A stretch of 64,000 nucleotides of DNA from Ruminococcus sp. Lineage in GTDB: Bacteria > Bacillota > Clostridia > Oscillospirales > Ruminococcaceae. Below are positions 1 through 7,279 of the stretch, in pieces. The notes below the pieces were generated by a model. The model saw only the letters and a program-made list of their open reading frames with translations. It had not been told where the DNA came from and ran no database searches. A program made the translations under genes and the position numbers. The stretch spans positions 1 to 64,000 of the forward strand of contig JAFUXL010000012.1 of assembly GCA_017470905.1 (NCBI GenBank), written 5' to 3'. Position 1 is the first letter of the stretch. Each line of letters starts with the position of its first letter.

Positions 1-303
1 GAGCCTTGTGTCTCCGCTCACTTCACTATGTTCCGTTCACTCTCGACACAAGAGTGCAAATTCTCCTCTGATTTAAAATCGTCGAATTTGCATTTTTTGA
101 GCCTTGTGTCTCCGCTCACTTCACTACGTTCCGTTCACTCTCGACACAAGAGTGCAAATTCTCCTCTGATTTAAAATCGTCAATCGCCCGAAGGAAGTCC
201 CCTCGGAGGATTTCTCCTTTTAGGCTTGACTATTCACTCACTTCATTGCATTACGTTCGCTCATACGTCAAGGGCGAAAATTTCCTCTGGTTTAAAATCA
301 TCT
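1..303 (-). repeat. Family 1 structured repeat array A (three units, one cut by the window edge)
   Basis: Three tandem units of about 95-120 bp read on the reverse strand, at about 182-303, 84-182 and 1-83 (truncated). Each unit has a conserved linker (GATTTTAAA followed by C/AGAGGA), a 5' arm, an inner stem, a loop containing AGTGAACG-like direct repeats, and a 3' arm complementary to the 5' arm. The middle and left units share the inner stem CTTGTGTC/GACACAAG. The unit nearest dnaI has CTTGAC/GTCAAG and a 3' side disrupted by extra sequence (about 182-222). The array lies downstream of the dnaI stop and in the same orientation, as arrays B and C do relative to their upstream genes. This stretch holds no gene. 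Confidence 0.85.
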
Positions 304-390
304 GTTCAATACATTTCTATTATATCATCTATTGACAGAAAAATCAAGCATATAATGAAAAATCAATTTTATTTCTTTGCTGTCAGTAAA

Positions 391-422
391 AAATATTCCC
401 CTGCGTGGAATAACAGGGGAGA
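391..422 (-). terminator. Rho-independent terminator of the dnaD-dnaI operon
   Basis: On the reverse strand a hairpin with stem TCCCCTG/CAGGGGA and a 10-nt loop is followed by a T-rich run. It lies just past the dnaI stop. Confidence 0.7.
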
Positions 423-428
423 TTTTAT

Positions 429-1409
429 TCAAAATTGTGATGATAATTTGCTCTGCTGTTTTTTAATCGTAAGCCTGACATCTTTTCCCATGAATGAAAG
501 CAGCCTGTATTTTGTCAGAAGTCTTGATGCCACACGGGGTTCATACCGTCTTTTAATTTCATTGTAAGATAAGTTCGTACTTATAATAGTCGGCAGATTG
601 TAATTTATACGGCTGTCGAGTATATTATATATCGTTGAACTGTAAAAATTTGTCTGATACTCCGTGCCGAGGTCGTCAATTATAAGAAGGCCGGCATTCA
701 TAATGCTGTCGATTACGGCGGAGGAATGTTCGTAGCTGAAATGTTCCTTTTCTATATTTCTAAGGATATTGATTATCGAGTCATACACCACCGGACAGCC
801 TTTTTTAAGCACCTCATTTGCTATTGCAAGGGAAAGATGAGTCTTTCCCAGACCCGTACCGCCTGTCATGAGTATATTTTCCGAGTGTTCGGTAAAATTA
901 TATGCATACTCCTGTGTATAATTGAATATCCTTTTCATTACATCATACGCTTCGTCTGTATAATAGGAGAGGGAAAAGGTATCAAATGACGAAAGTATAA
1001 GATTTGTATTTTTGTTTAGATTATCTGCGGTAAGCTTTCCGCAGAGCTTTTTGAAGCATTCGCAGTAGGAAGTGCCGCTGTAGCCTGTATCCTTGCAAAC
1101 CGGGCAGGTATAGTGCATATCAAGATAGTCGGGCGGATAGCCGTACTGTATGAGTATCTGTCTTGACATGGACTGAATATCCGTATTATATTTTTTAAGC
1201 TGTTCGATTTTTGCAGGAATGTCAGCCTCACGGTTTTCCGAAATTATGCGTATTAATTCCTTTCCCGTATTGAATATGGTATCGTTTATTTCACGGAGCT
1301 GGGGTATTTTTTTATTTATCTCGTCTATGCGCCTTTCATTTTCGGCTATGGCGGCGTTTCTCCTGTTCTTTACGGTAAGCATAGCTTTTTCAAATATTTC
1401 GTTATCCAT
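429..1409 (-). CDS. dnaI: DnaI/DnaC-type helicase loader ATPase
   Basis: AAA+ ATPase of the DnaC/DnaI family, which loads the replicative helicase at the origin or at restarted forks. The 326-residue protein has an N-terminal helical region, a cysteine cluster (CPVC...CECF, about residues 102-118) like the zinc site of Gram-positive loaders, a Walker A motif (GGTGLGKTH) and a Walker B (LLIIDDLG). The ATG is preceded by GAAAGG. It lies 12 bp after the DnaD-domain gene, so the two are almost certainly cotranscribed, which is the usual primosome pairing in Clostridia. A hairpin terminator follows. The family call is secure; the choice of dnaI over dnaC as symbol rests on the DnaD neighbour. Confidence 0.88.
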   Translation of the reverse strand: MDNEIFEKAMLTVKNRRNAAIAENERRIDEINKKIPQLREINDTIFNTGKELIRIISENREADIPAKIEQLKKYNTDIQSMSRQILIQYGYPPDYLDMHYTCPVCKDTGYSGTSYCECFKKLCGKLTADNLNKNTNLILSSFDTFSLSYYTDEAYDVMKRIFNYTQEYAYNFTEHSENILMTGGTGLGKTHLSLAIANEVLKKGCPVVYDSIINILRNIEKEHFSYEHSSAVIDSIMNAGLLIIDDLGTEYQTNFYSSTIYNILDSRINYNLPTIISTNLSYNEIKRRYEPRVASRLLTKYRLLSFMGKDVRLTIKKQQSKLSSQF

Positions 1410-1421
1410 TCAATCAGCCTT

Positions 1422-2426
1422 TCATATATCATTGATAAATATTGCATATTCCTCGACATCGAAGTCCTCGTCGGTACTGCTGTGATAGATATTTTTCTTT
1501 TTGTTCCTGTAGTTTTTCTCATACTCGATGACTTCTTCGAGGGAGATGAGGTGGTTTTCGTGCCATGAAACGAGTATCTTGTCTATGTATTCAAATGAAA
1601 GTTTTTCTATATTCTCCCTGCATATTTCGTATGCGTGGTGAATGATTTCGACATTCAGGTTCATCTCCTGCCATTTTCTGACGAAAGCCTGCTGTTTCGT
1701 TGTGGGGGTATGCTTCATTTCAAATTTACGTTTTATGACATAGAGAAATTCATAATATTCCTTAAGTCTCTGTACTTCTTCGTTGGCGGCTTCGAGGGTA
1801 TCAATTTCCTTTTCTGCCCAGTCAGCAGCGATTTTCTCTATATATCTCGGTTCTTTCCTGCCGATTGATGCGCAGTAGGTTATGAGCGTCAAAATTACTT
1901 CTTTTTTAAGACCGAGATAATTATATATCCATATGATAGTATTCATCATTGTATTATTCATATTGACAAGGATACTCAATGATATTTTAATCAGCTCGTC
2001 AACGTCGGGAGAAGAGTTCATAAGCTCTGATATTTCCGAGTTGGAGAGGTATTCTTTTTTTCTCTGCGTATTCTTTGGCGGTTCTTTGAATTTAGGGGCG
2101 GCGGATATTTCGGGGGCGGTATTCTGCACTGCCGGAGCAGGAACAGGCGGAGCGGTCATCTGCATGACAGGAGAGGAAAAAACCGTGCTTTCGGGTATAA
2201 TCACATTGACCTGCTGCCAGAAGAGTATGCAGTCCTGCACCTGCATAACAGGTACTCCCGTATTGGCGGATATTTCCTCGTCCGAGAGGGTTCTGCCCGA
2301 ATGTCTCAGAATAAAGAGGAGAACCTTGAGCTGTTCGCCCGTGGCAAGCTTAAGAAGATTATCTGCCACTATGCAGGGGATACCGAACATAATCCCCCAT
2401 ATGCCGCTGTTGATTTTTAGTTCCAA
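1422..2426 (-). CDS. DnaD-domain replication initiation protein
   Basis: Primosome component expected to help deliver helicase and loader to DNA. I place the start at a TTG at 2426 because a perfect AGGAGG lies 8 nt before it; a longer reading frame from 2462 has no such site. This gives 334 residues. The N-terminal part resembles a winged-helix DnaD domain. After a Pro/Ala-rich linker (about residues 85-125), the C-terminal half ends in the DnaB_2/DnaD signature around YIDKILVSWHENH. It is the first gene of a two-gene operon with the helicase loader. Its mRNA leader would contain the three GC hairpins at 2481-2601. Confidence 0.85.
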   Translation of the reverse strand: MELKINSGIWGIMFGIPCIVADNLLKLATGEQLKVLLFILRHSGRTLSDEEISANTGVPVMQVQDCILFWQQVNVIIPESTVFSSPVMQMTAPPVPAPAVQNTAPEISAAPKFKEPPKNTQRKKEYLSNSEISELMNSSPDVDELIKISLSILVNMNNTMMNTIIWIYNYLGLKKEVILTLITYCASIGRKEPRYIEKIAADWAEKEIDTLEAANEEVQRLKEYYEFLYVIKRKFEMKHTPTTKQQAFVRKWQEMNLNVEIIHHAYEICRENIEKLSFEYIDKILVSWHENHLISLEEVIEYEKNYRNKKKNIYHSSTDEDFDVEEYAIFINDI

Positions 2427-2480
2427 AAAAAATTCCTCCTGTATTATAAAAGTGTATAACAATGTATTGGTTTTTTATTT

Positions 2481-2601
2481 ATCTCCCCCGCCTGCGGCGA
2501 GGGAGATGCGGATTTTGAATATTTTTGTCTCACCACGTCAGGCGCAGGAGATACGGAGTTTAAATATTTATCCTGTCTCCTCCGCCAACGGCGGAGGAGA
2601 C
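2481..2601. repeat. Three family 2 GC-rich hairpins in the dnaD leader
   Basis: Three spaced copies of the dispersed GC hairpin lie at 2481-2507 (one mismatch), 2526-2552 (degenerate) and 2575-2601 (perfect 12-bp stem, loop AAC). They fall between the dnaD start and its likely promoter at 2633-2661, so they would be in the mRNA leader. Apart from these and the promoters at 2633-2661 and 2800-2828, I see nothing else in 2427-2849. Confidence 0.8.
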
Positions 2602-2632
2602 AAAAACTTTAAATTATTTTCTGCGGAAATAT

Positions 2633-2661
2633 ATTATAACACATTTTTATATATTTGTCAC
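2633..2661 (-). promoter_or_regulatory. Likely promoter of dnaD-dnaI
   Basis: On the reverse strand GTGACA, 17 bp, TATAAT. The transcript would begin near 2625 and have a leader of about 200 nt containing the three GC hairpins. Confidence 0.6.
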
Positions 2662-2799
2662 TATGTCATTTTTCACAATCACAAGCGAAATTTTTGTAAA
2701 AATTGCTCCCATATTACAACACTTGCGGATATTACGCATAAAATCTGAATGAAACATATTTTCTGTCACACAAATTTCACAATTATCACAATTTGTCAG

Positions 2800-2828
2800 T
2801 TGAAATTTTTCTGAAAGTATGTTACAAT
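2800..2828 (+). promoter_or_regulatory. Likely ftsH promoter
   Basis: TTGAAA, 17 bp, TACAAT, ending about 20 bp before the ftsH start codon. Confidence 0.55.
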
Positions 2829-2849
2829 CATAACAAAGGAGATGATTTT

Positions 2850-4682
2850 TTGAAAGAGAATAAAAATTTAATCAAACAGGTTTTAAGATATGCAGGAGTA
2901 ATTCTTTTTCTCCTTGCGGTGTTCAATCTCGTTATAGTCCCCAATCTGAGCAGCAGGAAAGTTACAGAAACTGATTACAGCTATTTCCTCGGTCAGATTG
3001 ACGAGGGAAATGTCACAAAGGTGAATATACAGGAAAATGAAATAAAATTTGAGGTGAAAAATACAGACGGCTCGACAAGTCTGTATTCAACGGGAAAGCT
3101 GGACGACCCCGAACTCGTTTCAAGGCTCTATGAAAAGGGCGGCATCGAATTTGACGCATCGTTTGAAAGCAATGCCCTGCTGCTTGAATTTCTTGTCGGC
3201 TGGGTACTCCCGATAATATTCTTCATGATACTCTGGAATGTCATCATCAAGGGCATGGGCAAGCGCATGGGCGGAGGAAATGCCATGTCATTCGGAAAAA
3301 GCAATGCAAAAATATATGTAAAGGCGCAGACGGGCAAGACATTCAAGGACGTTGCAGGACAGGACGAAGCCAAGGAAGCTCTTGCAGAAATTGTCGATTT
3401 TCTCCACAATCCCGGTAAATATGCGGAAATCGGCGCAAATCTCCCAAAGGGCGCACTGCTTGTAGGCCCTCCCGGTACGGGAAAAACTCTGCTCGCTCAG
3501 GCTGTCGCAGGTGAGGCTGATGTGCCGTTTTTCTCAATTTCAGGCTCGGAATTTGTCGAGATGTTTGTGGGAATGGGTGCGGCGAAGGTTCGTGACCTCT
3601 TCAGCCAGGCAAACGAAAAAGCTCCCTGTATCGTTTTCATAGACGAGATTGACACCATAGGCAAAAAACGTGATGGAAATTTAAGCGGAAACGATGAGCG
3701 TGAACAGACGCTCAACCAGCTGCTCACGGAAATGGACGGCTTTGACGGAAAAAAGGGAGTTGTAATCCTTGCGGCTACAAACCGTCCCGAGTCCCTTGAC
3801 CCTGCACTTCTCCGTCCGGGACGCTTTGACAGGAGAGTCCCTGCAGAACTTCCCGACCTTGCAGGACGTGAGGCTATACTGAAAGTCCATGCCGCAAGGA
3901 TAAAAACAGAACAGGATATTGATTTTAATGCGATAGCAAGGGCTACCGCAGGCGCATCGGGTGCGGAGCTTGCGAATATCATAAATGAGTCCGCACTGAG
4001 AGCCGTCAGAAACGGCAGAAATCTTGTAACTCAATCCGACCTCGAAGAAAGCGTTGAGGTAGTCATTGCAGGCTATCAGAGGAAAAATGCCGTTATCTCA
4101 CAGAAAGAAAAGGAAATTATCGCCTACCACGAAATCGGTCACGCTCTTGTTGCAGCAAAGCAAAAGGACTCCGCCCCCGTACATAAGATAACCATTATCC
4201 CCCGTACTTCGGGCGCACTCGGATATACCATGCAGGTTGACGAGGGAGAAAAATTCCTTATGACCAAGGAGGAGGCACTCGCAAGAATAGCCACTCTCAC
4301 GGGCGGACGTTCGGCGGAGGAATTAATCTTCAACAGCTGTACAAGCGGCGCATCGAATGATATTGAACAGGCTACGAAAATCGCAAGGGCTATGGTGACA
4401 CGCTACGGCATGAGCAGCGGTTTTGATATGATAGCCCTCGAAACGGTAACAAACCAGTATCTCGGCGGAGATGCATCACTTGCCTGCTCCCCCGAAACCG
4501 CCGCAAAAATTGACGAGGAAGTCAATAATATAGTTAAAAAATGCCATGAAAAGGCTGTGCGCATACTTTCGGAGAATATTGACAAGCTGCATGAGCTTGC
4601 GCATTTCCTGCTCGAAAAGGAAACCATAACGGGCGAGGAATTTATGAGCATACTCAATCAGAAAGTTATTTCAATTGCGTGA
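2850..4682 (+). CDS. ftsH: ATP-dependent zinc metalloprotease FtsH
   Basis: Membrane-anchored AAA+ protease that degrades misfolded membrane and regulatory proteins. I choose the TTG at 2850, preceded by AAAGGAGATGA, which gives 610 residues. Two membrane segments (about 11-31 and 108-130) flank a short external domain. The Walker A motif GPPGTGKT is at 206-213, with the second region of homology around the RPGRFDRR segment. The zinc site HEIGH is at 427-431, and the third metal ligand is probably Asp504 in the NDIEQAT segment. It ends soon after the protease domain, slightly shorter than the B. subtilis enzyme. It is monocistronic; repeat array B follows. Confidence 0.96.
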   Translation: MKENKNLIKQVLRYAGVILFLLAVFNLVIVPNLSSRKVTETDYSYFLGQIDEGNVTKVNIQENEIKFEVKNTDGSTSLYSTGKLDDPELVSRLYEKGGIEFDASFESNALLLEFLVGWVLPIIFFMILWNVIIKGMGKRMGGGNAMSFGKSNAKIYVKAQTGKTFKDVAGQDEAKEALAEIVDFLHNPGKYAEIGANLPKGALLVGPPGTGKTLLAQAVAGEADVPFFSISGSEFVEMFVGMGAAKVRDLFSQANEKAPCIVFIDEIDTIGKKRDGNLSGNDEREQTLNQLLTEMDGFDGKKGVVILAATNRPESLDPALLRPGRFDRRVPAELPDLAGREAILKVHAARIKTEQDIDFNAIARATAGASGAELANIINESALRAVRNGRNLVTQSDLEESVEVVIAGYQRKNAVISQKEKEIIAYHEIGHALVAAKQKDSAPVHKITIIPRTSGALGYTMQVDEGEKFLMTKEEALARIATLTGGRSAEELIFNSCTSGASNDIEQATKIARAMVTRYGMSSGFDMIALETVTNQYLGGDASLACSPETAAKIDEEVNNIVKKCHEKAVRILSENIDKLHELAHFLLEKETITGEEFMSILNQKVISIA

Positions 4683-4738
4683 CAGAAAATCGGCATTTTA
4701 AATAATGCATAAAGACTTTTATGTTTTATATGTTTATA

Positions 4739-4763
4739 TTTCCCCCGCCTGCGGCGGGGGAAA
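4739..4763. repeat. Family 2 GC hairpin after ftsH
   Basis: Perfect 11-bp stem TTTCCCCCGCC/GGCGGGGGAAA with loop TGC, preceded by an AT-rich stretch containing AATAATGCATAAA, which resembles the tail of family 2 in reverse orientation. It could also act as a weak terminator for ftsH, but no T-run follows. Confidence 0.8.
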
Positions 4764-5150
4764 TAGGAGATTTCGCCCTTGTGCTGAAAGTGAACGCAGC
4801 ACAGCGGAGTGAACGAAAGCACAAGCTTCAAAGGCGAAATTTTGAGGATTTTAAACCAGAGGAAATTTTCGCCCTTGACGTATGAGCGAACGCAATGTAA
4901 TGGAGTGAGTGAATAGTCAAGCATCAAAAGGCGAAAATTGACGATTTTAAATAAGAGGAAAAATTTCGCCCTTGTGCTGAAAGTGAACGCAGCACAGCGG
5001 AGTGAACGAAAGCACAAGCTTCAAAGGCGAAATTTTGAGGATTTTAAATAAGAGGAGAATTTGCACTCTTGTGTCGAGAGTGAACGGGACGTAGTGAAGT
5101 GAACGGAGACACAAGGCTCAAAAGTGCAAATTCGACGATTTTAAATAGAG
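4764..5150 (+). repeat. Family 1 structured repeat array B (four units)
   Basis: Four tandem units start near 4766, 4858, 4954 and 5052. Units 1 and 3 are nearly identical (arms TTTCGCC/GGCGAAA, inner stem CTTGTGCT/AGCACAAG). Unit 2 has TTTTCGCC/GGCGAAAA with CTTGAC/GTCAAG. Unit 4 has GAATTTGCACT/AGTGCAAATTC with CTTGTGTC/GACACAAG. The arms change between units but stay complementary. The linker GA(C/G)GATTTTAAA(T/C) then (A/C)AGAGGA recurs at each junction. The last linker supplies the GAGG ribosome site of the next gene. Confidence 0.9.
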
Positions 5151-5158
5151 GTATTTAT

Positions 5159-5893
5159 ATGACCGTATGGAACCCGTGGCATGGCTGCCATAAGATAAGC
5201 AGCGGCTGTACAAATTGCTATATGTACCGCAGAGATGCGGAGTTCGGCAGAAACAGCAGCATAGTTACGAAAACTTCACAGTTCAGACTTCCCGTGCAGA
5301 AAAAACGTGACGGCACTTATAAATTATATGAAGATGATTATGTATACACCTGCATGACATCGGATTTCTTTGTTGAGGAGGCTGACGAGTGGCGCAAGGA
5401 TGCATGGGAGTTCATTCGCTTCCGTTCGTCCCTCAAATTCTATATCATAACCAAAAGAATTGAGAGATTTTATGTAAGTCTGCCCTCCGACTGGGGCGAG
5501 GGTTATGAAAATGTTACAATCTGTTCAACCTGCGAAAACCAGTCCGCCGCCGACGGGAGACTTCCTTTCATGCTTAGTCTCCCCATAAAGCATATGGAAG
5601 TTATCCATGAACCAATGCTCGAAAAAATAAATATAAGCAAATATCTTAAATCGGGAAAGATTGAAAAGGTTATCTGCGGAGGAGAATCAGGCGATAATGC
5701 AAGGCTTTGCGATTATGAATGGATTCTTGATACAGGACGGCAGTGCATTGAATATAATGTTCCGTTCTGTTTCAGACAGACGGGGGCATTATTCAAAAAG
5801 GACGGTAAAATATACAGAATACCCCGTGAGATACAGCAGTCTCAGGCGGAAAAATCAGGAATAAGCACAACAGAATTTCATGACGGAACATAA
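5159..5893 (+). CDS. DUF5131 (phage Gp37/Gp68-type) family protein
   Basis: A 244-residue protein of the family annotated as phage Gp37/Gp68 or DUF5131, whose biochemical role I cannot state. Family hallmarks seen here are the N-terminal WNPWHGCHKIS followed by a CTNCY cysteine pair, a central THF-like SDFF/ITKR segment, and the ICGGESG motif near residue 193. The cysteine arrangement suggests a metal or Fe-S site. The start is the ATG at 5159 because the GAGG of the last array B unit lies 7-8 nt upstream; an earlier ATG at 5099 would place the repeat inside the coding region. No phage genes surround it. A strong terminator follows. Confidence 0.8.
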   Translation: MTVWNPWHGCHKISSGCTNCYMYRRDAEFGRNSSIVTKTSQFRLPVQKKRDGTYKLYEDDYVYTCMTSDFFVEEADEWRKDAWEFIRFRSSLKFYIITKRIERFYVSLPSDWGEGYENVTICSTCENQSAADGRLPFMLSLPIKHMEVIHEPMLEKINISKYLKSGKIEKVICGGESGDNARLCDYEWILDTGRQCIEYNVPFCFRQTGALFKKDGKIYRIPREIQQSQAEKSGISTTEFHDGT

Positions 5894-5917
5894 ATATTTT
5901 AATAATATCGGATGTAT

Positions 5918-5949
5918 TTTCCCCGCCGCAAACGGGGAAATTTTTTTGT
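5918..5949 (+). terminator. Rho-independent terminator after the DUF5131 gene
   Basis: Stem TTTCCCCG/CGGGGAAA with a short loop, then a run of T residues. Confidence 0.85.
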
Positions 5950-5977
5950 TGCTTTTTTATGATTTGTATGATATAAT
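5949..5977 (+). promoter_or_regulatory. Likely promoter of the XRE regulator
   Basis: TTGCTT, 17 bp, TATAAT, beginning right at the end of the previous terminator. The leader to the chosen start would be about 150 nt. Confidence 0.5.
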
Positions 5978-6137
5978 AAATACAACTTAAGGTTTAATTT
6001 TAAACGCAGAGTTTATTTGTGCAAAGAATGTCTTGCTTGTATTCAACCGCAGTATGTGATAAAATAAAATCATGAAAGGTGAAACAAAAATGCGGCAGGA
6101 TATTCTGTGCGGAATTTCGGAATCGGAGGAAAGTTTT

Positions 6138-6965
6138 ATGAAATTCAGTCAGAATCTTGTCAGATACAGAAAAAAAGCAGGTCTGACCCAAAGTCAGCTT
6201 GCATCTGCCCTGCCGGTAACTCCGCAGGCAGTTTCAAAATGGGAGAAGGGCAGTTATCCTGACAGCGAACTGCTCCCGGCACTTTCAAAGGTTCTCGATG
6301 TCTCTCTCGATGTGCTTTTCGGTCTTAAAGAAGATGACGGGAATATTGATGTTCATGAGGCGGCTGCCGAAAAATTGCAGAAGCTTCCGCCCGAAGAAAA
6401 GGGGAAATTTGTCATGGAGCAGTTTTATTCCATGCTGTGCGCCTACAACCAGGGTACGGCTCCCGAAAATATCAGATTTCCCGAACATCTCAAAAAGGAG
6501 ACCTATGCCTGTCTGAGAAGCGACTATGAGCTTGCCGTTTCAAGGCTCAATCCCGATATGCAGTATCTTTGTTTCATGCGAATACCCGAAACGGGCATAA
6601 ACAGCTATTTTAAGCAGCAGCCGAGAATTACCGAGCTTTTCGGATTTCTCGCCGACGAAAACGCACTGCGTATAATAAGCTATGCGGAGACTCTTCCGAG
6701 AAATTTCATGCTTACAAAGAAATGCATTTCAAAGGAACTGTCAATGCCGTTTGAAACAGTTTCAGATATAGTAGACCGCTTTGAGCGTTTCGGAATAATG
6801 TGGCAGCTGACGGCAGATACAGGGGAGGGGAGAATACCGATTTACGGATATGTGCATAATATTCCGCTTGTCGGAATACTCACGCTTGCGGAGTCGCTGG
6901 TTAATTTTCTTTCATTCCGTGACCCCGATATTGACATATGGACAAAAGCACCGTTCAGAAAATAG
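6138..6965 (+). CDS. XRE-family helix-turn-helix transcriptional regulator
   Basis: The N-terminal HTH_3 domain (about residues 1-60) carries the classic helix pair GLTQSQLA and TPQAVSKWEKG. The rest (about 70-275) is a helical region I do not recognise, perhaps ligand- or partner-binding; it includes a segment resembling a second winged helix (about 195-245). I choose the ATG at 6138 because GGAGG lies 8 nt before it and the HTH domain starts at once. An upstream ATG at 6090 with AAAGGTGA is also possible and would add 16 residues. It lies upstream of array C and the dockerin-bearing glucanase, in the same direction; regulation of that gene is only a guess. Confidence 0.82.
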   Translation: MKFSQNLVRYRKKAGLTQSQLASALPVTPQAVSKWEKGSYPDSELLPALSKVLDVSLDVLFGLKEDDGNIDVHEAAAEKLQKLPPEEKGKFVMEQFYSMLCAYNQGTAPENIRFPEHLKKETYACLRSDYELAVSRLNPDMQYLCFMRIPETGINSYFKQQPRITELFGFLADENALRIISYAETLPRNFMLTKKCISKELSMPFETVSDIVDRFERFGIMWQLTADTGEGRIPIYGYVHNIPLVGILTLAESLVNFLSFRDPDIDIWTKAPFRK

Positions 6966-6969
6966 TAAT

Positions 6970-7267
6970 TGATTTTAAATAAGAGGAAATTTGCGCCCTT
7001 GTCATGAGAGTGAACGGAGCTTTGCGCAGTGAACGGAATGACAAGCCTAAAAGGCGCAAATTGACGATTTTAAATAAGAGGAAATTTTTGCCCTTGCGCT
7101 GAAAGCGAACGGAGCAGAGCGGAGGGAGCGAAAGCGCAAGCCCAAAGGGCAAAAATTGACGATTTTAAATAAAAGGAAATTTGTGCCCTTGTCATGAGAG
7201 TGAACGGAGCTTTGCGCAGTGAACGGAATGACAAGCCTAAAAGGCGCAAATTGACGATTTTAAATAG
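6970..7267 (+). repeat. Family 1 structured repeat array C (three units)
   Basis: Three tandem units start near 6971, 7071 and 7158. Units 1 and 3 have the inner stem CTTGTCAT/ATGACAAG and arms AAATTTGCGCC or AAATTTGTGCC paired with GGCGCAAATT. Unit 2 has CTTGCGCT/AGCGCAAG and arms AATTTTTGCCC/GGGCAAAAATT. Unit 3 replaces one Watson-Crick pair by a G-T pair. The array fills the gap between the regulator stop and the GH44 start, and its last linker becomes TAGGAGG, the glucanase ribosome site. Confidence 0.9.
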
Positions 7268-7279
7268 GAGGATTTTATT

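Noticed and set aside
332..356. TTGACA and TATAAT as a promoter
   Set aside because: The spacing is 13 bp, too short, and it would point into the 3' end of dnaI.
2755..2800. Rex operator before ftsH
   Set aside because: TCACAA occurs twice but as direct copies, without the matching TTGTGA half at the right spacing. The TTGTGAAA pair at 16493-16510 is also direct, not palindromic.
3497..3982. Long frame antisense to ftsH
   Set aside because: Shadow of a clear FtsH frame; Ser/Arg-rich and without family features. The same holds for antisense frames at 27280-27816, 43472-44095 and 45625-46197.
4658..5017. Reverse-strand frame across repeat array B (and similar frames at 6955-7152 and 226-567)
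   Set aside because: These read through the structured repeats; they have Arg/Phe/Leu-biased composition, no ribosome sites and repeat themselves from unit to unit.
4764..5150. CRISPR array
   Set aside because: Units are tandem with varying stems and a constant linker, not identical direct repeats with unique spacers, and no cas genes are present.
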